Shown: positions 28,764 through 36,532 of the stretch, piece by piece
How the letters are laid out: each line of letters begins with the position of its first letter
Numbering within the stretch: the stretch's first letter is position 1
Source: Chitinophaga agrisoli
GTDB lineage: Bacteria > Bacteroidota > Bacteroidia > Chitinophagales > Chitinophagaceae
Length of the DNA: 64,000 nucleotides
NCBI RefSeq assembly: GCF_008386695.1
Contig: NZ_VUOC01000004.1
Location: 2,172,327 to 2,236,326 of the forward strand
Direction of reading: 5' to 3'
Program-made: the position numbers and the translations under genes
The notes under the pieces: generated by a model
Seen by the model: the letters and a program-made list of their open reading frames with translations, nothing else
What the model was told of the DNA's origin: nothing
The model's database searches: none

Positions 28764-28797
28764 AAAAAAAGGGGCCGCCCGAAAAAAGGGCCGCCCC
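28764..28797 (-). terminator. Rho-independent terminator after the small lipoprotein gene
   Basis: A GC-rich hairpin at 28771-28797 (5-bp and 4-bp stem parts separated by a C-C mismatch, 7-base A-rich loop) is followed on the minus strand by seven T residues (28770-28764). It lies 42 bases beyond the stop codon of the lipoprotein gene at 28839. The rest of 28570-28838 shows no gene. Confidence 0.7.
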
Positions 28798-28838
28798 GGT
28801 TTGATATATTATGTCAGTATTATACGTTGTTAGTCAGT

Positions 28839-29231
28839 CTATTCCTGAGACTCTACCAATACGATCTTCACGGTAATATCCCCTGGAGGCGGATTACCAA
28901 GAGTGCCATCTGCACGTTGGGTCTCCAGTGTCAAAAATCCCGGCTCGTGCGTATAGGTATAGGTGTAGCCTCCATATACTTCCGGCAGGGCCTCGAACGT
29001 GTTACCATCTGCGGATATAGACACCACTACGCCAAAATCCCTATTTGCCTGGTCATTGAGCTCCGGCAAGGAGATGGTCACGCCGTAGGTGCCATTGTCA
29101 GTAATGTGTTTCCAGTCCCCTTCGCGTACGGTCGTAATAATAGTCTGATTAGGCGTCACATACTCGTTCTTCGTGCAACCGCTGATAAAGACGCTCATCA
29201 GCAGAATGGGCAGTAATAGCAATGATTTCAT
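28839..29231 (-). CDS. Hypothetical small lipoprotein
   Basis: This 130-aa protein has a lipobox (SVFISGC, Cys19). The rest is beta-strand-rich without cysteines or recognisable catalytic motifs (TIITTVREGDWKHITDNG; TYTYTHEPGFLTLETQ). It resembles the many small envelope lipoproteins of Bacteroidota with no assigned function. It is transcribed alone and has its own terminator. Its start is divergent from the eCIS_core gene, with 196 bases between them; I found no convincing promoter element there. No relation to the injection system can be claimed beyond proximity. Confidence 0.7.
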   Translation of the reverse strand: MKSLLLLPILLMSVFISGCTKNEYVTPNQTIITTVREGDWKHITDNGTYGVTISLPELNDQANRDFGVVVSISADGNTFEALPEVYGGYTYTYTHEPGFLTLETQRADGTLGNPPPGDITVKIVLVESQE

Positions 29232-29427
29232 AGTGTTATTGATTTGATGGTAGTGTTGTCTGGTTTCATACTCGTGGTTGGTATAACAAAGACAATGCCA
29301 TAACGGCGGGCACAGCCGCTCAGCGGACCAACTTTTGGGTTAATTAACACTCGGAGACCTATTCCGGAACACATTATAAAAATTCCCCGGAAATGACTAC
29401 ATTTATAACCGGCAAACATTCCCTATT

Positions 29428-30006
29428 ATGTATACCACTCCCTCAAAGGATAATTCATCCCGCTCATCCGCCGCCGCTACCGGCGTTTCCGCTTATGGCG
29501 CTTCCTTACAGGCTCCCGCCCTGCAAATGAAAGGGCCGGAAGAGGAATTGGAAAAAGGCGCTCCTGCCCAGCTAATGACCCCGGAGGAAGAGATGAAACC
29601 CGCACAAGGTAAATTCATTCTTCAGCGTGCCGCTATGCCCGAAGAGGAAAAAATGCCCGTACAAGGCAAGTTCCCCATCCAGCGCAAGGAGAATAACACC
29701 GGTATGCCGGACAAGCTTAAATCCGGCATGGAAAACCTTTCCGGCATGGATATGTCTGATGTGAAAGTGCATTACAACTCCGATAAACCAGCTCAGCTGA
29801 GCGCACTGGCCTATGCCCAGGGAAATGATATCCATGTAGGCCCCGGCCAGGAAAAACATGTTCCCCATGAGGCATGGCATGTAGTACAGCAACGCCAGGG
29901 ACGGGTACAGGCCACTACGCAGTTAAAGGAGAGTGTGCCGGTGAATGATGATCCGGGTTTGGAGCATGAAGCGGATGTAATGGGTGCTAAGGCGGTGCAG
30001 GGGTAA
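29428..30006 (+). CDS. Stand-alone eCIS_core (DUF4157) protein
   Basis: This 192-aa protein has a Ser/Ala/Pro/Glu-rich N-terminal half and a C-terminal DUF4157 domain (about residues 88-185). It includes MDMSDVKVHYNSDKPAQL, a metallopeptidase-like HEAWH motif (about 148-152, VPHEAWHVVQQRQGRVQ) and the later LEHEADVMG. DUF4157 is the eCIS_core domain, strongly associated with contractile injection loci and often fused at the N-terminus of large toxins. Here no toxin domain follows; the protein ends right after the domain. The N-terminal half repeats a short unit (AQGKFILQR and VQGKFPIQR, both after an E-rich stretch). No signal peptide is visible, fitting cytoplasmic loading into the particle. 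I infer a cargo, cargo-processing factor or cargo-loading tag for the eCIS encoded at 31185-51245. Confidence 0.85.
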   Translation: MYTTPSKDNSSRSSAAATGVSAYGASLQAPALQMKGPEEELEKGAPAQLMTPEEEMKPAQGKFILQRAAMPEEEKMPVQGKFPIQRKENNTGMPDKLKSGMENLSGMDMSDVKVHYNSDKPAQLSALAYAQGNDIHVGPGQEKHVPHEAWHVVQQRQGRVQATTQLKESVPVNDDPGLEHEADVMGAKAVQG

Positions 30007-30010
30007 GGGG

Positions 30011-30169
30011 TTAATCCATTAGTTTTGCGTTCTTGAGCATTTCGTTCGCTCTTCTGAGTTTTTCAGAAGAAGACATCCCCCTATCGATAGATCTGAAGGT
30101 AATAACCTCCGGAAGTTTGGGTGTTTTATGCCGTGTTACTCGAATGGCTTTCTTCTTTGTTTTGGACAT
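30011..30169 (-). CDS. Possible small protein, 52 aa
   Basis: An ATG at 30169 opens a 52-codon frame that is strongly basic at the start (MSKTKKKAIRVTRHKTPKLP) and ends with a short amphipathic helix (SSEKLRRANEMLKNAKLMD). Its stop lies 4 bases from that of the convergent eCIS_core gene. No ribosome-binding site is evident, as is usual in this phylum, and I recognise no family. The lysine/arginine content and the coherent helical end make it more than a random frame, but the call is tentative. Confidence 0.35.
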   Translation of the reverse strand: MSKTKKKAIRVTRHKTPKLPEVITFRSIDRGMSSSEKLRRANEMLKNAKLMD

Positions 30170-30359
30170 GTTTTAAAGTTTGGTTGAATGATGCAATGTT
30201 ATGTCATCATTGCTAAGAATAAGTGAATGCGTGGTTAACGCCTTTTTCTCCATCTCTATTTGATACTCATAAACAACTCTTCCTACAAATAGCAAAGGGC
30301 TGCCTACAAACAGCCCCCTGCATTTTTCACTGAACGAACGACTATATGACAACACCGGA

Positions 30360-30959
30360 TTACAGTGCTATACTCGCTACTCCTTTCTCCCAGGCAGTAT
30401 CCTGAATACCGGGTATAGATACGCCCTCCACACGGAATACCGTAATATCCGTTAAACCAATAAAGCCAAGGATCGCCTTCAGATACGGCGGTACAAAGTC
30501 ATGACTATGCATAGGCCCTTCTGATAAAACACCACCGGAAGACAAAGCGATATATACTTTTTTACCGGTCACCAGTCCCTCAACGCCTTTTTCACTTACC
30601 TTGAAAGTAGCATTGGATCGTATCAGGTGATCTATCCATGCCTTAAGCGAAGAATGAACATTGAAATTGTATACCGGCGCGCCAATCACAATAATATCCG
30701 CGTCCTTTACTTCTGCGATCACTTCATCAGAATGACGTACAGCTTCTATCAGCGCAGGCGTTCTGCTTTCCGGAGGCGTATGGAAAGATGCAATATGAGA
30801 TTCCTCCAGATGCGGGAAGCTGGTCTCTGCCAGGTTCCTTTCCTTTACTACACTACCAGGATAAGCTGCTTTAATTTTGTCGATAACCGCATTACCCAGT
30901 TTAATACTCAAAGAGGCCGCGCCCCTCGGACTTGAAATAACATGCAAGATCTTTTTCAT
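30360..30959 (-). CDS. azoR: FMN-dependent NADH-azoreductase (AzoR type)
   Basis: This 199-aa flavodoxin-fold protein has the phosphate-binding N-terminus of the family (ISSPRGAASLSIKLGNAV), the central flavin segment IVIGAPVYNFNVHSSLKAWI followed by DHLIR, and the loop VYIALSSGGVLSEGP. AzoR enzymes use FMN and NADH to reduce quinones and azo compounds by two-electron transfer in the cytoplasm, often as protection against electrophiles. The length equals the family norm. The gene sits between the eCIS ATPase and the eCIS_core gene without functional connection that I can see. It is preceded by a leader with several short inverted repeats. Confidence 0.92.
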   Translation of the reverse strand: MKKILHVISSPRGAASLSIKLGNAVIDKIKAAYPGSVVKERNLAETSFPHLEESHIASFHTPPESRTPALIEAVRHSDEVIAEVKDADIIVIGAPVYNFNVHSSLKAWIDHLIRSNATFKVSEKGVEGLVTGKKVYIALSSGGVLSEGPMHSHDFVPPYLKAILGFIGLTDITVFRVEGVSIPGIQDTAWEKGVASIAL

Positions 30960-30960
30960 T

Positions 30961-31118
30961 ATCTAAGTGCTTTTAGATTTGTAATTAGCACACCCCGTTC
31001 ACGAACAGGCAAAACCTTCCCACAAGGCCTAAAAGGCCCTGCTCCAATAAGTCTTATTTACTGTGGGAGAGTCCGGCTTTCTTAGCCGGGGTGTTTCATT
31101 AATGACAATGCAAAATTA
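30961..31118 (-). promoter_or_regulatory. azoR leader with promoter-like element and inverted repeats
   Basis: On the minus strand TAATTTTG (31118-31111) fits the Bacteroidota -7 consensus TAnnTTTG; no matching -33 element was found. Between it and the start codon lie short inverted repeats: 31073-31078/31084-31089, 31018-31024/31062-31068, a GTTC-AC-GAAC palindrome at 30997-31006 and 30961-30966/30973-30978 directly before the ATG. The last could mask the ribosome-binding region; the palindrome could be an operator. The hairpin at 31073-31089 could alternatively end the eCIS operon transcript. Confidence 0.35.
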
Positions 31119-31184
31119 TTCATTACCGGGATTGATGTGACCAGAGTATACAATAGGTTAGTGGTAACATTTTGGTTAGTATTC

Positions 31185-32528
31185 TTACACCGTCTTCCCT
31201 TCCTTCCCAAACTCCTTTCTTATCCCTGCCATCACATCCTTCTGCAGCACAACAGTACTCCCTCTTTTCAACGCCATCAAACAACTATACCTGCTAATAT
31301 TAATAATTGCGCCGCCGGCCATCTCATGTTTCTTCGCTATCTCCTCCAGGTTAAGCTTATCCTCCAGCTGTACATTTGGCGGAAATGCCTGTTGCCACAG
31401 CCGCAAACGCTGCTCAGGCCCCGGCATGGCAAAATAGATCATGGATTGAAAACGGCGGCCAAATGCTTCATCGATATTGGCTTTGAGGTTGGTGGCCAGT
31501 ACGATCATACCGGGAAAATCCTCGATACGCTGCAGCAGATAAGCTACTTCCTGGTTGGCATAGCGGTCGTTGGAAGAAGAGGTTTGGGTACGTTTACCAA
31601 ACAGTGCATCTGCTTCATCAAAGAACAGGATCCACTGTTGGTTGGCAGCGCGGTCAAATACCTGCGCCAGGTTCTTTTCTGTTTCGCCTATGAATTTGGA
31701 TACGATCATGGACAGGTCTATGCGGTAAACATCCATGCCAAAGGATTTACCCAGCAGGCAGGCGGTCATGGATTTACCGGTACCGGGCGGGCCATAGAAC
31801 AGGCTGCGGTAGCCGGGTTTTATCTTACGGTGCATGCCCCAGTCGTTCATAAGGGTATCGCCGTGCTCGATCCAGGCGCGGATCTCCTCTACCTCTTCCA
31901 TGGTATGGTCATCCAGCACCAGATCGCTCCATTCCTGGTTGGTCTGGATGCGTTTGGCGGGAAAGCTGATGCTATAGTCTGGTTTATGCGCGGTGCCCAT
32001 TGTAAAATAACTCAGATATTCGGGGTACAGGTTGATGGTACCGCTCAATAAGGGCTCATCCGCATGGGCGGGTGTGAGCTTTAAGATGGAATGTTTGGCA
32101 AAGAAATGATCCGGGCTAAACAGCTCTATCAGCCGGAAGCGTTGTTCCAGGCTGTTGGCGGATAACAGGAAAGCGGCGGTTTCGCCTGTGGGCAGGAACC
32201 CTCCATGGTGCTGGCCTTTTATCCCGCCAAACTCTGTGAAGCCGCGGTCATAGGTAGCGTTCTTGGTAAAGAACACATCCAGCAATTGCGGACAGATATG
32301 CGGCAGCAGCGCCAGCAGCACCACTACGCGCTCCATCATGTTCATGTTGTAATGCTGCAGTATCTTGGCATATACGGCATCATGGGCGTTCAGGGCCGGC
32401 GGTTCCGGAATTTCCGCCACTACGGTTTCGCTGCCCTGTGCAGCAAAATACTGTTTCATGCGCAGCTCCGTTAGCTGCTGAAACCACACCAGTTCCCGGT
32501 GCAGGATATCTGCATTCTCCTTTATCAT
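31185..32528 (-). CDS. eCIS AAA+ ATPase (Afp15-like)
   Basis: The longer frame begins at 32567, but the ATG at 32528 overlaps the stop of the tape-measure gene as ATGA and gives coupling, so I take 447 aa. The N-terminal 200 residues are specific to injection-system ATPases. The C-terminal half is an AAA+ module: Walker A GPPGTGKS (about residue 245), Walker B ILFFDEADALF (about 297), sensor segment IVLATNLKANIDEAF and arginine fingers in GRRF. Afp15/PVC15 relatives are needed for particle assembly or for cargo loading rather than firing. This is the last gene of the operon. The final helices (NISRYSCLMALKRG) fit the lid domain. Confidence 0.93.
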   Translation of the reverse strand: MIKENADILHRELVWFQQLTELRMKQYFAAQGSETVVAEIPEPPALNAHDAVYAKILQHYNMNMMERVVVLLALLPHICPQLLDVFFTKNATYDRGFTEFGGIKGQHHGGFLPTGETAAFLLSANSLEQRFRLIELFSPDHFFAKHSILKLTPAHADEPLLSGTINLYPEYLSYFTMGTAHKPDYSISFPAKRIQTNQEWSDLVLDDHTMEEVEEIRAWIEHGDTLMNDWGMHRKIKPGYRSLFYGPPGTGKSMTACLLGKSFGMDVYRIDLSMIVSKFIGETEKNLAQVFDRAANQQWILFFDEADALFGKRTQTSSSNDRYANQEVAYLLQRIEDFPGMIVLATNLKANIDEAFGRRFQSMIYFAMPGPEQRLRLWQQAFPPNVQLEDKLNLEEIAKKHEMAGGAIINISRYSCLMALKRGSTVVLQKDVMAGIRKEFGKEGKTV

Positions 32529-35500
32529 GCGTAGATCCATTCTGTGAGTAACATCTTCTCCATCCATGCGGCTTTGATCATGCCCAGGCCCCAGGGCATG
32601 GTTTGCATGATCACGTCATATCCGCGCGTTTCCACGCGCAGATGCCAAGCCTCCTCTGTTTCATGCAGGGCGCCGTCCCTGATCAGGAACGAGCCACGGA
32701 AGCCTTCTATAGAGGTATTCTTCATCTTATCCCATTGTTGTATGACCGCATTCAACAGGCCGGTGGCCAATTGCTTCTCTGCATCCGTGAGCACAATATC
32801 CAGGGGCACCGGTTCTTCCAGCGGTATGCTGCACAGTACCTTATTCAGCACCAGCTCATGCTCCGGCGGGTTCTCCTGTCCGGTGACGGTATACTGCAGA
32901 AAATGTACCGCCCTGTATTTGGCGTCCTGGCTCGTGAACTGCCCGCCTTGTGTATAACCCAAATGCTGAAAGCCCGTGGCTAAGAACGGATGCAGTACTA
33001 CCAGGCCCGCATTGGCCACATAGATCGTTTCCGGCGCGGGCTTTTTGATCTCTTTCCAGTCCTGGCGCTCTGGCAGCGCCAGCGGATCTTCTTCCCCCGG
33101 CCGCCTGCGCCTGACCGGCAGCAGACCGGCTTCGTTTATATTGCGCGTTGTAGCAGCTTGTTCCGCAGACTGCACGGGATTCGTTTCCGTGGCTGTCTGG
33201 TCTGGTGCCGGATGTAATTGACCACTCGTCAGCAAGCTTTCTACATCTTTTTCATACAAGGCGTCCCTTACTTCCTCCTGCCGGGTATGCGCCTGCGCAT
33301 ACTGCGCCGCCTGCTCCTGCAAAGCAGGTAAAATATTACGCAGGTGAAGATACGATGAAGCAGCCGCCTCCTGTTTCATCTCCGCCAAACGTCCCGTTAG
33401 CCGTTGTATACCGGTATGGCCATTGGCCGCCATAAATGCCAGGAAACGTTGTGCATATTCACGGGCGTTGTGCAGGGTAAAATGCCCGGCCAGCAACAGG
33501 ATATGGAACTGGCGGAATAATACCCGCACCTGCTCCCTTTCCTGGCTGTCCGTGATCACAAGGTCCAGCAGCTGCTGCAGCTCTTTCAATGCGGAGGTAG
33601 CCGGGTGTCCCCAGCCTATATCTATATCCTGCATCATCTCCAGGAAAGTAGCGTCGTCCAGTTGTTGTGCGGCATGTTGTACCAGCACTGTATGTTGAAA
33701 TACTTTTTTATAGAAGGATGATCGCTCCTGCCGGCTTTGCTGCTGGTAATACTGTATGGCCTCCCGGAAGCCGGCTATAGGACGGTGTATGCTCGCGCCG
33801 GCAGTTTCCTGCAATAACAGCAGGCTATCCTGCAGTGCATATTTCTCCAGGCTTTGCCGCAGCTGTATCTCCTGTATGCCAGCCGGTGTGGCAAACAGGT
33901 TGTACACCTGCATACGCGCGCTTACCGGCCCATTGCTGCTGCTGAAAAGATGGGATAATACAGCAGGCTTCTCGCGGTACAGCACCCATACCGCCTGTTT
34001 CAGCAACTCATGCATTACAGCGGTGCTCACAACGCCCAGGTGATCCGGCAGTTCCTGCCGGTCCAGATAATAGCTCACCAGCTGTACGGCCTGTTCCAGC
34101 CAGTGCTGCTGTTCTGAAAAAGGCGTCAGGGTTTCGTACTGGCGCAGCCGGTGCAATAAGCGGGAGGCGGCGGCAGGTAAACTGCTGCGTTGTGTGGCGG
34201 GCAACACTACCGGCGCGGTGGCTGCTACTTCTTCCCACAAACCATCGCGTACGATCATGGTGCCGGATGCCGGCGGTGTGATCGCCTGCTCCATCCAACC
34301 TGCCAGCAGTTCGCGGATGGGCGCCGGGGTGGCGCCCGTAAGCTGCCATAGCTCAAACAGGCGGTTAAGCGTCACCGGCACAGCCTCCACAGCGGCGGCT
34401 ACGCCTGGCAATACTTCGCGGTTATTAACATATAACCATTCCAGCATCTTTACCGCCAGCCAGCTGGTTTCCTGTGCACTGAGCACGCCTGCCTCCGCGG
34501 GCAAATGGCCCGTGCGAAGATAGGCCCGCAGCCATTCCATCACCGTGCGGCCGGTGGCGGCCATCTCTGTTACATTCGTGGGCACAATACCTTTACGCAC
34601 CAGCAGCAGTAAGGGATGGTAACCTGCAGCAGCAGCCGGCTCCCATTCCCTGCTCATTATATGGGAAACGGCTTCCCATTCTGTTTCCCGGCTGTTCATC
34701 AGCTTCTGCAGGTGATCGGCCAGCCAGTCATGGCCGGACGTAGACTTTACAGCCGGCAAACTATGTTTCATCAGCAGCAACAGGCTGCCGGGTATAATAT
34801 GTATGTCTTCAGACCATAACAGGATGGCCGCATCTATGAACGCAGCTAATGTTAGCGACATATAACCGCTGCCCGCCCAGGTTTGCCATAAGGCTTTCTT
34901 CAGCGGCAATTGCAACCCTGTGCCTGTACCGGGCGCTATGCTGGCGCTAATGTGCTGCAGCAAGGCGTATACGCTCTCATATACCTCCTGCGCCGCCGGT
35001 GGCAAACCCGCCATATGTGCTATACGGAAGAACACCGGCGCTTCTATGCCGGTAATAAACCGCTCCATAGCGGCGGGCGCAGTACCAGCATATTTAAATA
35101 CCGCAACCGCCTGCTCCGGCCACTGCTCTATTAATTGCAGCAACAGGCTGTTGAGCGAAAAATGCGCATAACCGCTGCCCCACCAGGGCACGCTGCCATA
35201 AATAAGGCGGTACAGCAGGATATCCCGTAACTGTTGTTGTTCAGATGAAGCGCCGGTTAACAACGCTACGCCTTCCGGCTGGCCGCCGGCTGTATCAAAA
35301 AATGGCAGTAACAGCGCATCCGGCGCTGCATCCAAACCAGCGGAAGATAAGGACAATGATGCGCTAATGATCTCCACCCAGCGCTTCCAGGCAGTCTGCT
35401 GCCGTAATACAGTGGTCAGTAACCGTTGTAAAGGCGAAGCGGCCTCCCTGGCCAGCGCGCGCACCTGCATATATAGTACCGTTAGCGATACCGGCGGCGC

Positions 35501-36532
35501 CCACCAGGGAAAGGATCCATGTTCCAGGTAATACCGGAGGATAGCGATCTGCTCCTCCGTAGTCTCCGCAGCGGTAATACCCTGCTGGTCTGTGCTGCGG
35601 CGCTGATAACGGCGGGTAGCGCCGGATGCTGGCAGCCCCGCGCTTTCCTCGTACAGGGTACGTATAAAAGCGCCCACGCTGCTTTCCTTCACTTGCTGTG
35701 CATAGAAATTCAGCGCGTCGTAAAAAAGTTGGAGTAATTGTTCGTACGATATATTAAAATGCCGCGCCAGCTGTGATAGCTGACTGCGCACAAATTGTTT
35801 GCGGTTAAATTGCGAGCTGCTTTCCGTTACCAGGTAGGTAAGCACAAACAGCCATACTGCTCTCTCCAGCGTAGTGCCTTCTGTTTGCACTATCTGCCGC
35901 TGCTGCTGTACCTGCAGCACTTCTTTGCTGTAGGCAAATATAAAAGCGGCTTCCGCGGGCTCCAGCACCTGTACGATCTGCTGCAGGGCTTTTACGGAGA
36001 ACTGCCAGGCGATACGTTTACGTACATACTCCGCCTGCGCTATGCGCCGCAAAAAAGCGGCCAGCCTATCGGGGGCAGCGGCGGCCAGCTGTAGCAGCGG
36101 TTGTTCCGGCTCCGCGCGCTCCGCGGCGGTGGCCCACCAGGGTAATGAACCGGTAAGCAGGTAATGATGCAACCAGTCCAGCAACCGGTCATCCCCGTGT
36201 TTTACGTTCACCGGGCCGCTAAGCTGGTATTGCTGGCCGGATACGCTGCTGTTCAATACGCCGGTCAACGCTTTTTCCAGCGCGTCCATTAGCCGTACGG
36301 GCAGCTCCTGCTCCAGGTCCTTTAGCTGTATACGCCCCAGGTCTAGCTCCAGCCGGTCCAGTACAGCGATCATGTTCTCCGGTACCATCCGCTCCAGCAG
36401 CTGCTCTGTATCTGTAGCAAGCCGTTGCCGGAACAGCTCACTAATGCGGTTCTGCAGGCTATACGCCCTGGCCCTTGTGTCGAACTGCACATCAAAGGCA
36501 TAATGCCGGATAATATGGTAGGCGCTGCTCAT
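32525..36532 (-). CDS. eCIS tape measure protein (CIS_TMP, Afp14-like)
   Basis: This 1335-aa, mostly helical, Leu/Gln/Ala-rich protein has the family start (IIRHYAFDVQFDTRARAYSL) and several internal copies of a short unit built around a PWW tryptophan pair (GSLPWWA, GSFPWWA, GSVPWWG). A conserved C-terminal region runs from about residue 1170 (VANAGLVVLHPFL, VLNKVLCSIPLEEPV, MPWGLGMIKAAWM). In Bacteroidota eCIS loci this protein takes the place of Afp14 and is annotated as contractile injection system tape measure protein, setting tube length during assembly. It is coupled to both neighbours by 4-base overlaps. About 75 residues before the C-terminal region are charged and Pro/Thr-rich. Confidence 0.9.
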   Translation of the reverse strand: MSSAYHIIRHYAFDVQFDTRARAYSLQNRISELFRQRLATDTEQLLERMVPENMIAVLDRLELDLGRIQLKDLEQELPVRLMDALEKALTGVLNSSVSGQQYQLSGPVNVKHGDDRLLDWLHHYLLTGSLPWWATAAERAEPEQPLLQLAAAAPDRLAAFLRRIAQAEYVRKRIAWQFSVKALQQIVQVLEPAEAAFIFAYSKEVLQVQQQRQIVQTEGTTLERAVWLFVLTYLVTESSSQFNRKQFVRSQLSQLARHFNISYEQLLQLFYDALNFYAQQVKESSVGAFIRTLYEESAGLPASGATRRYQRRSTDQQGITAAETTEEQIAILRYYLEHGSFPWWAPPVSLTVLYMQVRALAREAASPLQRLLTTVLRQQTAWKRWVEIISASLSLSSAGLDAAPDALLLPFFDTAGGQPEGVALLTGASSEQQQLRDILLYRLIYGSVPWWGSGYAHFSLNSLLLQLIEQWPEQAVAVFKYAGTAPAAMERFITGIEAPVFFRIAHMAGLPPAAQEVYESVYALLQHISASIAPGTGTGLQLPLKKALWQTWAGSGYMSLTLAAFIDAAILLWSEDIHIIPGSLLLLMKHSLPAVKSTSGHDWLADHLQKLMNSRETEWEAVSHIMSREWEPAAAAGYHPLLLLVRKGIVPTNVTEMAATGRTVMEWLRAYLRTGHLPAEAGVLSAQETSWLAVKMLEWLYVNNREVLPGVAAAVEAVPVTLNRLFELWQLTGATPAPIRELLAGWMEQAITPPASGTMIVRDGLWEEVAATAPVVLPATQRSSLPAAASRLLHRLRQYETLTPFSEQQHWLEQAVQLVSYYLDRQELPDHLGVVSTAVMHELLKQAVWVLYREKPAVLSHLFSSSNGPVSARMQVYNLFATPAGIQEIQLRQSLEKYALQDSLLLLQETAGASIHRPIAGFREAIQYYQQQSRQERSSFYKKVFQHTVLVQHAAQQLDDATFLEMMQDIDIGWGHPATSALKELQQLLDLVITDSQEREQVRVLFRQFHILLLAGHFTLHNAREYAQRFLAFMAANGHTGIQRLTGRLAEMKQEAAASSYLHLRNILPALQEQAAQYAQAHTRQEEVRDALYEKDVESLLTSGQLHPAPDQTATETNPVQSAEQAATTRNINEAGLLPVRRRRPGEEDPLALPERQDWKEIKKPAPETIYVANAGLVVLHPFLATGFQHLGYTQGGQFTSQDAKYRAVHFLQYTVTGQENPPEHELVLNKVLCSIPLEEPVPLDIVLTDAEKQLATGLLNAVIQQWDKMKNTSIEGFRGSFLIRDGALHETEEAWHLRVETRGYDVIMQTMPWGLGMIKAAWMEKMLLTEWIYA

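Noticed and set aside
30173-30355. 60-codon minus-strand frame after azoR
   Set aside because: No family, mixed composition and no conserved features; it lies in a low-GC spacer, so I do not call it a gene.
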